Shown here piece by piece: positions 1-11,743 of a DNA stretch of 64,000 nt (the first letter of the stretch is position 1; the number at the start of each line of letters is the position of its first letter). Source of the stretch: Uranotaenia lowii (lineage: Eukaryota; Arthropoda; Insecta; Diptera; Culicidae); contig NC_073693.1 in assembly GCF_029784155.1 (NCBI RefSeq), positions 314,441,304 to 314,505,303 of the forward strand, in the 5' to 3' direction. The notes beneath the pieces were generated by a model. It was given only the letters and a program-made list of their open reading frames with translations, was not told the origin of the DNA and made no database searches. The translations under genes and the position numbers were made by a program.

Positions 1-924
1 TCTTTGAAATGCCCGCGTAAGGGGCTTAACGGTTTAAGATGTCAACCTTATAACATTGGAATTTTATGCGATAGTTCCACAGCTTATAGTTCACCTTTGA
101 TAAAAAGTATTCAAACTGCAATTTTACTGTTATAAAACGCACAAATAATATTATTAATGCATTTTGATGATATTGTCGATTAACTAAAAATAATAATATG
201 ATATAATTTCTTTTGGTTTAGTAGATATCAGCAGTTCTAATGATCGGTGACTTATAATTGTGTGTGACCCATGATTGTGGGGGGACTGTATTAGTGTTCA
301 TTTCTCTAGTTTTTTAAAGCAATTTACCAGTAGAGATCCTTGATGCGATAATAATGTAAACGGATTTTTCTTCAAGCTACTCTATAAAGTGTTCCGTGGT
401 CTTATCAGAGTAGACATTCAGAGATTGAGTGAAAAAATGCATTTATGATTGTTTTCAATTTTAATTTTCTTTCAAAGTAAACATAACAGAAAATTATTAA
501 GTAAACCACCATCATTAGCTTTTAACGAGAAGACCTACTGAAAGGTCCAATAAAATTTTCTGATTTGAGACTAAAATTTGATTCAGAAGAAAGAAAAACA
601 GAAAATTTGTTACCGATTTTCAAAATTTTCCAACCTGTACAAAAAAGCAAAGATCGACTTAAATCCAATGATTGATTTAATAAATGAGACTAGATCTAAT
701 CAAGATGTTTTTTTCTGATATCAAATGTACTTAGTGTCTTTTATTGAGTCCTAATTTCCAAATATCGTATTCCATACTAGACATTTGATCTGAAATAAAT
801 ATTTAAATATAAAGTCGAATTCGCATCGTTGATCTGATTGAGAACTCAAACACGATGCAACTACGTTATTTCTATTAAGGACTGGGAACTAAATTAAGAT
901 TTCTAATAACAAATGTTTTGAAAC
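1..924. other. AT-rich stretch with no recognised feature
   Basis: There is no long open frame, no tandem array and no inverted termini that I can recognise on either strand. The stretch is AT-rich with many short A and T runs, as expected for intergenic or intronic insect DNA. A diverged repeat could be hidden here. Confidence 0.5.
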
Positions 925-938
925 TTAATCAGTAATCC

Positions 939-1135
939 GGCTTGTGATATAGCTCAGTTGGCAAGTCTGTTGTCTCCTGAGCCGATGTCCGCGGGTTCGA
1001 GCCCAAGAGTAAACATCGATCACAGTTGTACCGGATAAGTTTTTCAATAACGATCCGCCAACTGCAACGTTGATAAAGTCGCGAATGCCATAAAGATGGT
1101 AAAACGACTATCATCGAAACAAAAAAAAAAAAAAA
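939..1135 (+). mobile_element. Full-length tRNA-derived SINE, 197 bp
   Basis: The 5' end is a tRNA-like head with RNA polymerase III A-box and B-box matches. A non-tRNA body follows, and the 3' end is a run of about 15 A. The element is flanked by a perfect 14-bp target-site duplication, TTAATCAGTAATCC, at 925-938 and 1136-1149, the hallmark of LINE-driven retrotransposition. The last ~57 bp (from GTCGCGAATGCC) recur almost exactly at 6316-6382, so this is a family and not a chance match. It codes for no protein; mobility must come from a LINE in trans. The intact TSD and tail suggest a fairly recent insertion. The family name was not identified. Confidence 0.9.
950..1004 (+). promoter_or_regulatory. 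RNA polymerase III internal promoter of the SINE (A and B boxes)
   Basis: An A-box-like TAGCTCAGTTGG lies at 950-961 and a B-box-like GGTTCGAGCCC at 994-1004. The spacing of about 32 bases is typical of tRNA genes. The 3' half of the tRNA cannot pair back into a proper acceptor stem, so this is a SINE head and not a functional tRNA gene. Confidence 0.8.
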
Positions 1136-1213
1136 TTAATCAGTAATCCAATTTAAATTTAAATTATTTACCTTTAATGTTGTCGACAAAAAATTTTCAG
1201 AACCAAAATATTA

Positions 1214-2131
1214 CGGGAGAGTGGGGAATCATGGGCCACTTTTTTTCGTTGTTCCATAACTTCTTTATTATAAAAGAAAAAATGAAAATAAAAAATGGTA
1301 TGGTTTTCTACATTTTCAAGGTATCATAAGGTATTTTTTTATAATTTTTAATTAGTTATTTTCCCCAAACTGTCTGACTGTTTGAAAAAAAAGCAATATT
1401 TTTTGGATTTCGAAAAATGATGGACAGTTGTGGGCCACCAAATCCAAATTGACCAAATCACATGCAAAGTTTATGAGTTGACCCAAACCGTGATTTCATA
1501 ATTCATTTCGTTATTTTAAGGCAATTTCAGATGATGAAATAAAAAAGAGAGCTGTGTTTGATCGCATAGATTCCAAAACCTGGCTCGCGAACGTTTTGGA
1601 AATTTTTTTATATAGGATGGACAAAATATTTTTCATAACTCTTCATTTGGCATAAGAAAACTTTACAGATATGAAAAAAGTATTTTAAGTTCTGAATGTG
1701 TTTAAAAACATATAAATATAGGTGGTTCAAGATGTGTGGCCCACGATTCCTCACAAGCTATGATTTGCAAATTGGTTGAGTTTGTTTGACTTATTGATGT
1801 TTCATCAAAATTTCCTTTTCTACGTGAAAGATCTTGACTAAACTAAGATCATAAGCGTATGAGCATATTTTTGTTTTACACTTTAGGTTCCCCATCGATG
1901 AAATTAGCGGGTGTTTTTCTTATTATGTAAGTAAATTTTTCCAACTTTTTTTAGCATGATAAATAAAAAAGCATATGATGCGTATTTCAGTCAACAACAT
2001 ATAGAAATATATGCTCACACAAAGCCACGACGATGACAGTTGGTTTGAGTTTTTTTTATCTAAACACACATCTGAGATATTAAAAGTGGCCCACGTTTCC
2101 CCATGGCCCACGATACCCCACTTTCCCCTTC
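1214..2131. mobile_element. MITE-like element A with GGGG-type terminal inverted repeats
   Basis: The left end reads CGGGAGAGTGGGGAATCATG. The reverse complement of the right end reads GGGGAAAGTGGGGTATCGTG, an imperfect terminal inverted repeat of about 25 bp. TA lies just outside each end (1212-1213, 2132-2133), compatible with a TA target duplication. The terminal motif GTGGGCCAC/GTGGCCCAC recurs inside near 1429, 1735 and 2088. There is no transposase frame. Elements at 18183-19044 and 53998-56663 share this architecture. The exact ends are uncertain by a few bases because the right end carries three extra bases. Confidence 0.6.
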
Positions 2132-2133
2132 TA

Positions 2134-4868
2134 TTCTGAGATTCTGATTGAAATTAGCATTCGATTCATATTTATTAAGAATTATCCGATGGGTTTAGAT
2201 TGCAGATTAAAAATTGATAACTGGAAATACGAATAAGAATTTGTATTGTAATCAAAAACAGCTTTTCGAAACAAAATTGAAATCAAGAAATCCACAACAT
2301 GCTTTAAATTCGTATTGAATACTCGTAGCTCTTGATAAAACATTTTATTAGAAACTTTGAAAAAAATAGTAGCTCGAGATAAAACATTTATGTTAAGAGC
2401 TAAGGAAAATACATTTTAACGAGATATTTGGATTTTTCAGAACGAAAATCAATAGAAATCATAGTTTCATTTAGCCAAGAGGATCTTCAAACCTTTTCTT
2501 CGAATATAAATTACTTGCTGGTTGTTAGTTATTAGTTTTCCTTAACAGTTAAATGTTGTTGTGATCTTTTGAGTTGTAAGTTTCAGTTGATGTTTTCAGT
2601 ATGTGGACCGAGTAAAACGACGTAAGGTCGAAGAATTGAATGCTGCTGAAAAAATTCATTGGATTAATGATTTGATTTCAAACAAATTCAGAAAATAATA
2701 AAATGAATGTTTTTATCATCAAATATCTTAAATTATTCTTATTAGAAGTGTCTTCCTGTTTCCATAAGAGCCTCTGTTGAAAATCAACAAACCCCTTTTG
2801 CATTAGGTCTTCAGCTTCAGATTTTATTTGCGTCATAAGACAATCTTATGAATTTCAATTAGTTTTCTTGAGGGATGAATGACCCCATAGTTGTTCAAAT
2901 CCCAATGATTAAATAAAAAAAATAGTTTTCTTATGACGTCACTTCATAAGAGAATCCATAATAGTATTATTCTGAGTGTATATAAATTCTAAGTATAAAA
3001 CTGCAGCCATTATTATTGCTAAGAATTTGCTTAGTACTTGCATGTTTGGACAAAATATCAGTGTGTTTACTCTCCTTCAAGTTCTTAACTTTCTTGTTTA
3101 ATATGTGGTTGTGCAATTTAAACGTTTTCATAGAAATTTTGTAAAAAATTGTTAGGAAGCTTGAATTCATAATAAGGAAAACTCTCTTAGTCAAATTAAA
3201 CAAGTACACCTTCTAAGAAAATTATTCATGAATAATCGAACATCGTTCAATATATTTGTGTGTAAGAGTTGGTTTGCATACACGATTTAACATAACAAAA
3301 ATTATAGAAAAAAAATCACCAACCTCCCCCTCCTTACCTCATGAGTCTGTTCTTCCTACGGCCCTGACCTCAAGGGTTTTTAACACTTAAGATACCAATG
3401 TTTAAAACATTCCAAAATCTGATTACCCGATTTTTTTGCCCAGAATGACAAACACTCGAAATTATACCCCAGAATAAACCAATTTCCAGAAGAAAAAAAT
3501 CCTCAGATTGCACCATTTTCCAGATTTTTTTCAGGAATGGGGCATTTCCTAGAATATTTTTTCCTTGAATGGAACACAAATTTTTTCTCAAAATTATAAA
3601 ATTTGATAATTTGTTTTTTTTTGGAAATGTTAACCATTTTTTGTTAATAATACAGTCTAGATAATTATTTGAAAAATCTGGAAATTGGTTCATTCTTCGT
3701 GGTTCGGCTGGAAAAAATATTCTGGAAAAGTTTTCTTTCTAGCGATTATCTGTACTAATTTAGTCTCCTGTTTGCCTAGTCTAGGGGGAAATCCTTTTTT
3801 ATTCTGGATGAACGTTTTCGAGAAAATGGAGTACAACCGCTTTATCTTGCCAATCACAGATCCAAATGTGACGAACTTAGCCTTGTTACATTACCTCAAG
3901 TGTCTTGTTTTAGTTTTGAAAGCTTTTGTACTTCAAAATTAAAAAACTTTTGATTCGAGTAAGAGAAATATGTTTACGATTATTTGAGACTCCAACCTTC
4001 CATATAGGAGGGTAGAAAGGCTGCCATATGATTTTTATTGCGTTAATCGAAAAAAAAAAGAGCAAATAGGACCAAATTTGACATGAAAGGGTATTTATAA
4101 AAAAAACACGGTTTCTATTGTTATATGATACCATTTGCTCCTTCCAGTACGAAGATAGGAAAGGGAAAGAGACTCTTTTACAGTTTTTGGCATAACTTGA
4201 AAAATTATCAAGCAAATTGAACCAAATTTGTTTTGGGAGATCATGTGATACAATACAAGATACAATTTTGCATGACTAGATAACTTATTTAAAAATTAAA
4301 TCAAATACCACTAAAAAAAATTAGGGCTCAAGAAATGGTTCTGCTTTTATTTGAAGCACCACCTTTCTTCAAGCAATGGGTTCATACGATCTTGGTGTCG
4401 GATTCTTATCATTTTTTTTTTTACCACGGAGAATAAAAAAACCGCGTTCAACGTCTCAAAAAATCGTTAAAAAACTGATTTTTTTTCCGTTACTGGTTTT
4501 TTATAGCGTTTAATGTCTTTCTCACTTTTTCTTTTGGATCGTTCTGAAACTTTCCTAAACGAACGACAATCTCTTTTATCGATGAATACACGCTAATGAA
4601 AAATTTTCAAATTCTTTGTTACTTGGAAAATAAATTATTCTAATTTTTTTAATCTTTGCCTTATTCATCTTTATCTTTCAGGTGGATTAGAAAAAAAAAC
4701 AAAATTTGATAATATTTTGTTTCGTAGATTTATCACTAAATGCAATGAAATGATTAACTGTTGATGGTAAATTTTCAAACAAGGTTTATTTTTCAAATGC
4801 TAAAAAAATTCCACTATTCCCTATCCAATGAAAAAACACTTCTTTCTGGAAATGACATTTGGGTTGTT
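2134..4868. other. AT-rich stretch, no gene seen
   Basis: There are only short chance reading frames, rich in F, K and N. The one recognisable item is a hAT-like terminus near 3350-3366, listed separately. No splice-bounded exon, domain or RNA gene was recognised. Confidence 0.45.
3350..3366 (-). mobile_element. Solo terminus of a hAT-like element family
   Basis: The sequence TTCTTCCTACGGCCCTG is the reverse complement of the CAGGGCCGTAGGAAG-type end seen at 53185 and 42279. It is preceded by CTCATGAG, as in those copies (CTCATGGG). The partner terminus should lie upstream, but I could not find it, so this is either a truncated copy or a strongly diverged one. Confidence 0.45.
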
Positions 4869-4897
4869 GGCAAAGGGGTATGAGTAAATTTCTTGGT

Positions 4898-5604
4898 GGC
4901 AAAGGGGTATAAGTGCTGCACTTAAACCCCGTTGGCTCCAAACAATAAGTAAATTTCAGTTAGCAGGATTTTTTCAACAAGATCAAAACATAAGAAAATG
5001 GTGAAATAAAATTATAATTAAAATAGCATATGATTTTTGATAGTCGAGGATTCATTCTAGATTAAGGTTACCAGAATTTTTTCCACTCCCATCCGGGCCT
5101 AGCAATTGCGGGCATTTTTTCAAAAAAACCTGGCAAAATCCGGGCATGGATTTCAATTTTTAAATCCAAAAACCGGGCAAAAACCGGGCAAAATTTAGGT
5201 GTTATTATATATAAAAGCAAATAAAAAATGCAAAACAAAAATTAAATTAATATTTCATTAATGTAATTGCCGACTTCCAAAAACTTTTTAGAACACTTAA
5301 ATATTTAAGTAAATCAGCGAAATTATTTGAAACAACCGTGGAAAATTTCCATAACGTTAATCGATTTTGCTGAAACTTACTCAAAAACTTTGATTTTTTT
5401 TTGGTTTTTTTATGAAAATTGTGAAAAAAAATCCGGGCAATATCTGGACTTTTTCACGATATCCGGGCAACCGGGCCGGACCGGACTTTCTCGAAATTTT
5501 GCATCAAATATCCGGGCAAACCCGGATAAAACCGGGCAATCTGGCAAGCTTATACTAGATGATTATCTCGATTTATTTCATTTTGTCACTTATACCCCTT
5601 TGGC
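4898..5604. mobile_element. Outer MITE of a nested pair, TIR GGCAAAGGGGTATAAGTG
   Basis: The left terminus at 4898-4915 matches the reverse complement of 5587-5604 at 17 of 18 positions. A second diverged copy of the left terminus sits just upstream at about 4869-4886. There is no coding capacity. It is interrupted by another inverted-repeat element at 5063-5554. Confidence 0.6.
5063..5554. mobile_element. Inner CCGGGC-rich MITE inserted into the 4898 element
   Basis: The element is bounded by CTAGAT on both sides (5057-5062 and 5555-5560). The left end, TAAGGTTACCAGA, resembles the reverse complement of the right end, TATAAGCTTGCCAGAT. The body is unusually GC-rich and reiterates CCGGGCAA in both halves. 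CCGGGC-rich motifs also occur at 42600-42970 inside a hAT-like element, so the motif is dispersed. The class is unknown. Confidence 0.5.
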
Positions 5605-6295
5605 TTCAAGGGCCCCATTTAAAATATTTTAAAAATATTCTCATTTTCAATATATCTTAACATGAAACTTCCTGCAAACTCAGATTTCTAATGAAATACT
5701 TACGAAATAGTATCAAAACATTAGCGTGCTTCAAAGAAAATCAAAGTTGACCACTATTTAAGCATTCTTTAAGTTTAAAAATATTAATTTAAGAGAAAAT
5801 ATAAATTTGCTCAAATGATGCAAATTTGGTTTTGCATTGAAATTCAATAATAATACCGCCAACATGGTCAAATTTGTTAAAAATGTATAGTTTTTAGTAT
5901 CATTGTATTATTTCAAGTAAGATGGCTAATTTGGATAATTTCTATTCAATTTAACAATCAACATGGCGTTCAGTGAGTTAATATTGAAAGTCTTTAGGTA
6001 GTTGTAAACAGTTTTAAAAAGCTTTTATGCCGATAAATGTAGTAATAAAACAATTTTAAGTAAACAGTTTCAAAATGGTTTCAAGAGACCTTCAATCACA
6101 GCTTCGTTTGACGTTTCTCTTAATGGAATACACGCTCATGATGGATTTATCCATTTTGGAGAAAGAGAAGTTTTCCGCAATAAATGAGAACTTTTCGATT
6201 TGTTTCTTGGAAAAAGGCATTCATGCAACTTTTTGTTCTGTTTCCTTTTGACTATGATTAGAAGATGGTTAATTGTTATTGTTATTATTGTTATC
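5605..6295. repeat. Diverged copy of the CAACATGGCGTT-containing repeat
   Basis: The segment around 5960-6125 (CAACATGGCGTT, then AAAAGCT, then TTTGACGTTTCTCT) matches 51371-51490 in the same order. That segment lies inside the CCCAAGT-ended element of stack 2. This region and the downstream part to about 7961 therefore look like an older copy of the same family. Confidence 0.45.
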
Positions 6296-6305
6296 ACATA
6301 ATCTC

Positions 6306-6382
6306 GCGAATAAGTCGCGAATAAGTCGCGAATGCCATAAAGATGGTAAAACGACTATAATCGAAACAAAAAAAAAAAAAAA
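6306..6382 (+). mobile_element. 5'-truncated copy of the SINE
   Basis: It begins with reiterated GCGAATAAGTC, then the SINE 3' end (GTCGCGAATGCC ... ATCGAAAC) and about 15 A. It is flanked by a perfect 10-bp target duplication, ACATAATCTC (6296-6305 and 6383-6392). The tRNA head is missing, as expected from incomplete reverse transcription. Confidence 0.88.
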
Positions 6383-6392
6383 ACATAATCTC

Positions 6393-7961
6393 AGACTGTT
6401 GTCGAATAGATCGTTTTCTGTCATCAAAAACCTGGCCTCAGAGTGAAATAATAACCCGCAAAAATGAGGATTATAATCAAACGATCTCTTAAATCGTCAA
6501 ACGACGATTTATGAAGCATAATAAAACGTTTAGCAAACTATTATAGAAATTGTAAAAACATTGCCTGAATCGTGAATTCTGAAATGAATGAATTTTGAAT
6601 ATGTAGGTTATGTAACTGTTAAAAACTGTTAAAACAGTGGTATGGAAAATTTTTTCTGTAAACAGTATGGTAACGGTTTAGGAAACGCTATTATTAATAA
6701 AAAGCTATTCACAAAACAAAAGCCCTGCTCACATTTTCACCAACTATTCAGTTTCTTCTACCCAAAGCGCTCTAGCTTTGATCTTTCCACCTATAATACT
6801 TTCATGTTCTTTCTAAATATTCTACCTTGAATTTTCACAACTCGCCGAAATGCCAAAAATTAAATAAGAATTATTAATAATATGCAACATATTAAACTAT
6901 AATGGCTATTATTGCAATTGGAAGCGATAAAACGATTCTATAAACGTGCTTCGGATGTTTTGCTTACGATAATCAGAACTGCGTTACGCTTTTAATAAAT
7001 CGTAATTTTCAATGATCTGTGAGTTTCATTCTGAGTATATCATCTGAAACTTTTTGAGACTGATGAAAGCTCGGAATGAGCATTTTCGCTTGTGATGAAG
7101 CTTAATTTCTCCGTGTTTGCTGGGGAGAAGCCGGTGGCTGCAGTCTTCTAGAAATTTTAAAGGGCGGTTTATCCGGAAATAATTTTGTTAACTATGGATT
7201 GGATGACGTAAATATTGATGAACTTCGCATTGAGAGATAGAGATGGATGAATAAAAAAAGTACTTTATTCGGCGTACTTGTAAATTAATTTCCTTATACA
7301 TTTATTCTTATCGAATCACAAAAAACTTTTATTCACAGTGCGCATTTATTCGAACCCTAGGAATTGAGCGAATATTGATGTGAACTGATTCGTGGTTGTT
7401 TTGAATTTTGATTGCGGATGCAACAAAGTTGTTTTTATTTTTCAGATGAATTTGGCTGTGTAAATTTATATCAATTTGATAGCCCATTTTTTCAATTTTG
7501 AGTGAAAATGCTTTCAAAACAGGTTAAGCTATCTAAAAAAGAGGTTGAAAAAATTTAAGCGTGTATACGTTTTTCTCGATTGTCAAATCATCTGTCACTT
7601 AGTTTAATCTTGCCTACATTCACTGTTCCAATAAAACAGGTTTTCAACTTGGCATGAAAGCTAGTTTTAAAAGTGCATTGAGCGCATTTTTGAAACTGGT
7701 ACCAAAGCTTCAATAAAAACAGGAAGTATGTATTTTATTAAAGCTTTAGCAATACTTTTGCAACTTTTTTTGCAACACTCTTAAGACTTTGTTTTATTCA
7801 AGCAAAAGCAAAACTTCAGGGCTCTTTTAGAAACACACGATAAATGAAGCATTTTCTTTGTTACAATAAAACCGTTTTAAAAATTGGATGCCTTGGAAAA
7901 GTCTTCATAAAACAATATTAAAACTCAAAAAAGCCAATTGGCTTAATCTGTGTAACTTGGG
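6393..7961. repeat. Remainder and right terminus of a CCCAAGT-family element
   Basis: The end at 7941-7961 (GCTTAATCTGTGTAACTTGG) nearly equals the end of the stack-2 outer element at 59822-59842. The left terminus was not found. There is no open frame of interest. A minus-strand frame of 62 codons around 7329-7517 has no recognisable domain and is judged chance. Confidence 0.4.
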
Positions 7962-7964
7962 GTC

Positions 7965-10070
7965 AGCTGGTATAAAATATTTGTTGATTTTTGCACTAAA
8001 ATGTTTGTCCGGAATAAACGAACTTTTCTTGGAAGAGACATATTGTAACACAAACTTTCGGATGTAATCAAATAATCGCAACGCCTAGGTATGCGCTCAG
8101 TTGGTAGAATGCTTGCCTTTTGAGTCTAAAAATAACATGAACTGTATCTGCAATAAAAAGTAGTGAATGTCAGCAAGATGTTGAAAGGATAAGTTTAAAA
8201 CTCAGTTTCTTCATCCAGATTTAGCTTCACGCGATGGTAAAAAGTTTTTTGCTAATTACGTTGATATTAGATAGATTCCTTAGATCATACGGGGGTACTG
8301 GTTGAAAAAAGGATCTTTCAAAACAGGTGATTCAATGGAATTGCTTGAAATATAATTTTAAATTAGAAAATAATTTTTCTCATCTTTTCAACTTTTTGAT
8401 TGGAGTTTTTCTTCTGAAGTTTGGAGAAACAACCTGGACAGAAGCAATAAACGAATTGTAGTTATTTAGTTTTTTTAAGAGTAATCAAACAGAATAGCTT
8501 ACGGTTCTATATTTTATATGTTTTTGTTTGAATAAAAAAAACCGGATGACATTTCACTCATGTTTTCTGTTCCTGGGAAATGATTGATACTTACTTGATC
8601 GAACCTGGCGGATGTCCAACATGACAGCATACTGCGTAAAATTGGGGTTATCATGACAAGACAATGCAAATAAACAAATAACACATAACAAATATCTCAA
8701 TTTTCTCAACAATCGTCGTCCAATTTAATCCGATCTGTTTGTTTACCCCACCACAAGAATGTGTACAAGCACCAACAAGAGACACACAAAAAAGGAATCA
8801 ACTAGATTTATATCACATCATAAACATGCCATAACTTCTTCATTTTCCTTTGCGGAGGTCAATTGTGCAGAGGGTGGGGGTGTATGGAGGATATATTCTT
8901 ACATTACCTTTTTTTGGCTCTATCCCTTCAATGATCATCTGCGAACGTGAACGACTCAATTGACCTTCCGCCTGACAGTGGGCAACAAAATCCCACCATG
9001 ATAAAAGCACCGATATCAATTTTCATAGTAATGGAAAGGAGTCTGCACGGTTAAAATGTATCGGGGTGAATGGAGCTTAACGCCCTCACCATATGCAACC
9101 ACAAGTTTTAAAATGTTGGTTTTTTAAAAGAAATTCATGCAGAATACCATGACACAAAGGTTAACTTTACAATATTGTTGATTTAACAATATTTCATAGC
9201 AATCTTTGGCCCAATGGTGCATTTTACCCCACATCAAAGTTCAAGAAAGCCATTGCTGGTACCCACGAAAGCAAGAATAAAATCGAGAAAAAAAAACATC
9301 TGAAGGAGGTTCCTGGTAAAAGTTCCTCCCCCGCGGGCCCAAAATACCATATCATCCGGCACGACGACGAGTGTCACGATTTGTCATTAGATTCCTGAGA
9401 ATGGAGAATGGACTGGGCCTTGGTGAGTATCCTCTTTCCCAATTCCGCCAGGAGATGTGAGGCTGCCTGGGGGCTTGACTCTCTACCGCGCTATTGTCGA
9501 CCCATGACGACGACGACGAGATGAATGGGGCGTGCAATGGCCCTGGTTGGCTGACTGGCCTGAAGTAATTCATTCTAATCTGCCATTCATGCCGTTTCTG
9601 CTTTTTTTTTATTCCCGGGAAGCCTGGCGAGGGTGCTGGCGAAACTGATATCCGATTATGACTTCTTTGTTTGCGCTCCGGTATCGAGATTCTGGGGAAA
9701 ATGAGATGAGTTATTAGGAAGATGAATAAAAGTTGATCCGTTAGCCCGGTTGGGGTTGTTTGTGTTTGTCCATCTTGCGATAAGCATTCAGTGGAAAAGA
9801 AATGGTAGAAGAGATTATTTTGTTTAAAATTGTTATTGAATCAGTTTTGTTTCTGAAATACCAGATGAGAATATCGATAACTCAATCCAATTCCATTAAC
9901 AGTTTTTTTCTCATAAACATACGGTTAAAAAAAGTGATGAAGTCCTGGTTACCTTTGAAGCAAGATAAATGAATGGACTGATATTGTGGAACGGTGCGAG
10001 CAAAGCTGGAAAAAATAAATAAGATCGAAAACTTGGTTTTGAAGTGTTTTTTTTTTTGTTTTTTTTTTGT
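7965..10070. other. No gene recognised; locally GC-rich near 9300-9600
   Basis: There is a tRNA-like half (A-box-like GCGCTCAGTTGGTAGAATG around 8092-8110) with no B box, probably a decayed SINE or tRNA fragment. The 9300-9720 part is more GC-rich and carries a short GACGAC run, but no convincing exon. Nothing else is supported. Confidence 0.4.
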
Positions 10071-10071
10071 A

Positions 10072-11657
10072 TTTTTGTCATGTTTGTCATTTTTGAAATT
10101 TTTGTCATTTTTGTCATTTTTGTCATTTCTGTCATTTCTGTCATTTCTGTCATTTCTGTCATTTTTGTCATGTTTGTCATGTTTGTCATTTTTGTCATTT
10201 TTGTCATTTTTGTCATTTTTGTCATTTTTGTCATTTTTGTCATTTTTGTCATTTTTGTCATTTTTGTCATTTTTGTCATTTTTGTCATTTTTGTCATTTT
10301 TGTCATTTTTGTCATTTTTGTCATTTTTGTCATTTTTGTCATTTTTGTCATTTTTGTCATTTTTGTCATTTTTGTCATTTTTGTCATTTTTGTCATTTTT
10401 GTCATTTTTGTCATTTTTGTCATTTTTATCATTTTTGTCATTTTTGTCATTTTTGTCATTTTTGTCATTTTTGTCATTTTTGTCAGTTTTGTCATTTTTG
10501 TCATTTTTGTCATTTTTGTCATTTTTGTCATTTTTGTCATTTTTGTCATTTTTGTCATTTTTGTCATTTTTGTCATTTTTGTCATTTTTGTCATTTTTGT
10601 CATTTTTGTCATTTTTGTCATTATTGTCATTTATGTCATTTTTGTCATTATTGTCATTTTTGTCATTTTTGTCATTTTTGTCATTTTTGTCATTTTTGTC
10701 ATTTTTGTGATTTTTGTCATTTTTGTCATTTTTGTCATTTTTGTCATTTTTGTCATTTTTGTCATTTTTGTCATTTTTGTCATTTTTGTCATTTTTGTCA
10801 TTTTTGTCATTTTTGTCATTTTTGTCATTTTTGTCATTTTTGTCATTTTTGTCATTTTTGTCATTTTTGTCATTTTTGTCGTTTTTGTCATTTTTGTCAT
10901 TTTTGTCATTTTTGTCATTTTTGTCATTTTTGTCATTTTTGTCATTTTTGTCATTTTTGTCATTTTTGTCATTTTTGTCATTTTTGTCATTTTTGTCATT
11001 TTTGTCATTTTTGTCATTTTTGTCATTTTTGTCATTTTTGTCATTTTTGTCATTTTTGTCATTTTTGTCATTTTTGTCATTTTTGTCATTTTTGTCATTT
11101 TTGTCATTTTTGTCATTTTTGTCATTTTTGTCATTTTTGTCATTTTTGTCATTTTTGTCATTTTTGTCATTTTTGTCATTTTTGTCATTTTTGTCATTTT
11201 TGTCATTTTTGTCATCTTTGTCATTTTTGTCATTTTTGTCATTTTTGTTATTTTTGTCATTTTTGTCATTTTTGTCATTTTTGTCATTTTTGTCATTTTT
11301 GTCATTTTTGTCATTTTTGTCATTTTTGTCATTTTTGTCATTTTTGTCATTTTTGTCATTTTTGTCATTTTTGTCATTTTTGTCATTTTTGTCATTTTTG
11401 TCATTTTTGTCATTTTTGTCATTTTTGTCATTTTTGTCATTTTTGTCATTTTTGTCATTTTTGTCATTTTTGTCATTTTTGTCATTTTTGTCATTTTTGT
11501 CATTTTTGTCATTTTTGTCATTTTTGTCATTTTTGTCATTTTTGTCATTTTTGTCATTTTTGTCATTTTTGTCATTTTTGTCATTTTTGTCATTTTTGTC
11601 ATTTTTGTCAATTTTGTCATTTTTGTCATTTTTGACATTTTTGTCATATTTGAAATT
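10072..11657 (+). repeat. 9-bp tandem array (TTTTTGTCA)n, about 175 copies
   Basis: This is an almost unbroken array of the 9-mer TTTTTGTCA. Variant units are concentrated near the left edge (four TTTCTGTCA-type units around 10126-10164) and around 10430-10720. Because 9 is a multiple of 3 and no frame holds a stop, both strands give very long spurious open frames (for example DKN repeats on the minus strand). It was probably seeded from the poly-T at 10046-10070. The same unit forms a second array at 28673-30286. Confidence 0.97.
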
Positions 11658-11743
11658 TAATTCAACTTCAAGCAAGTAGAAGACTGCTTTTACTTTTGTT
11701 AATAAGTCAATAATTGATTTGAAATTATTCATTTTATATTTAC

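Noticed and set aside
8086..8160. Possible tRNA gene
   Set aside because: An A-box-like half is present but there is no B box and no acceptor stem.
9882..11732. 616-codon DKN-repeat frame and several other long frames over the 9-bp array
   Set aside because: All arise because the 9-bp unit is in phase with codons and lacks stops in any frame on either strand; no independent evidence of a gene.
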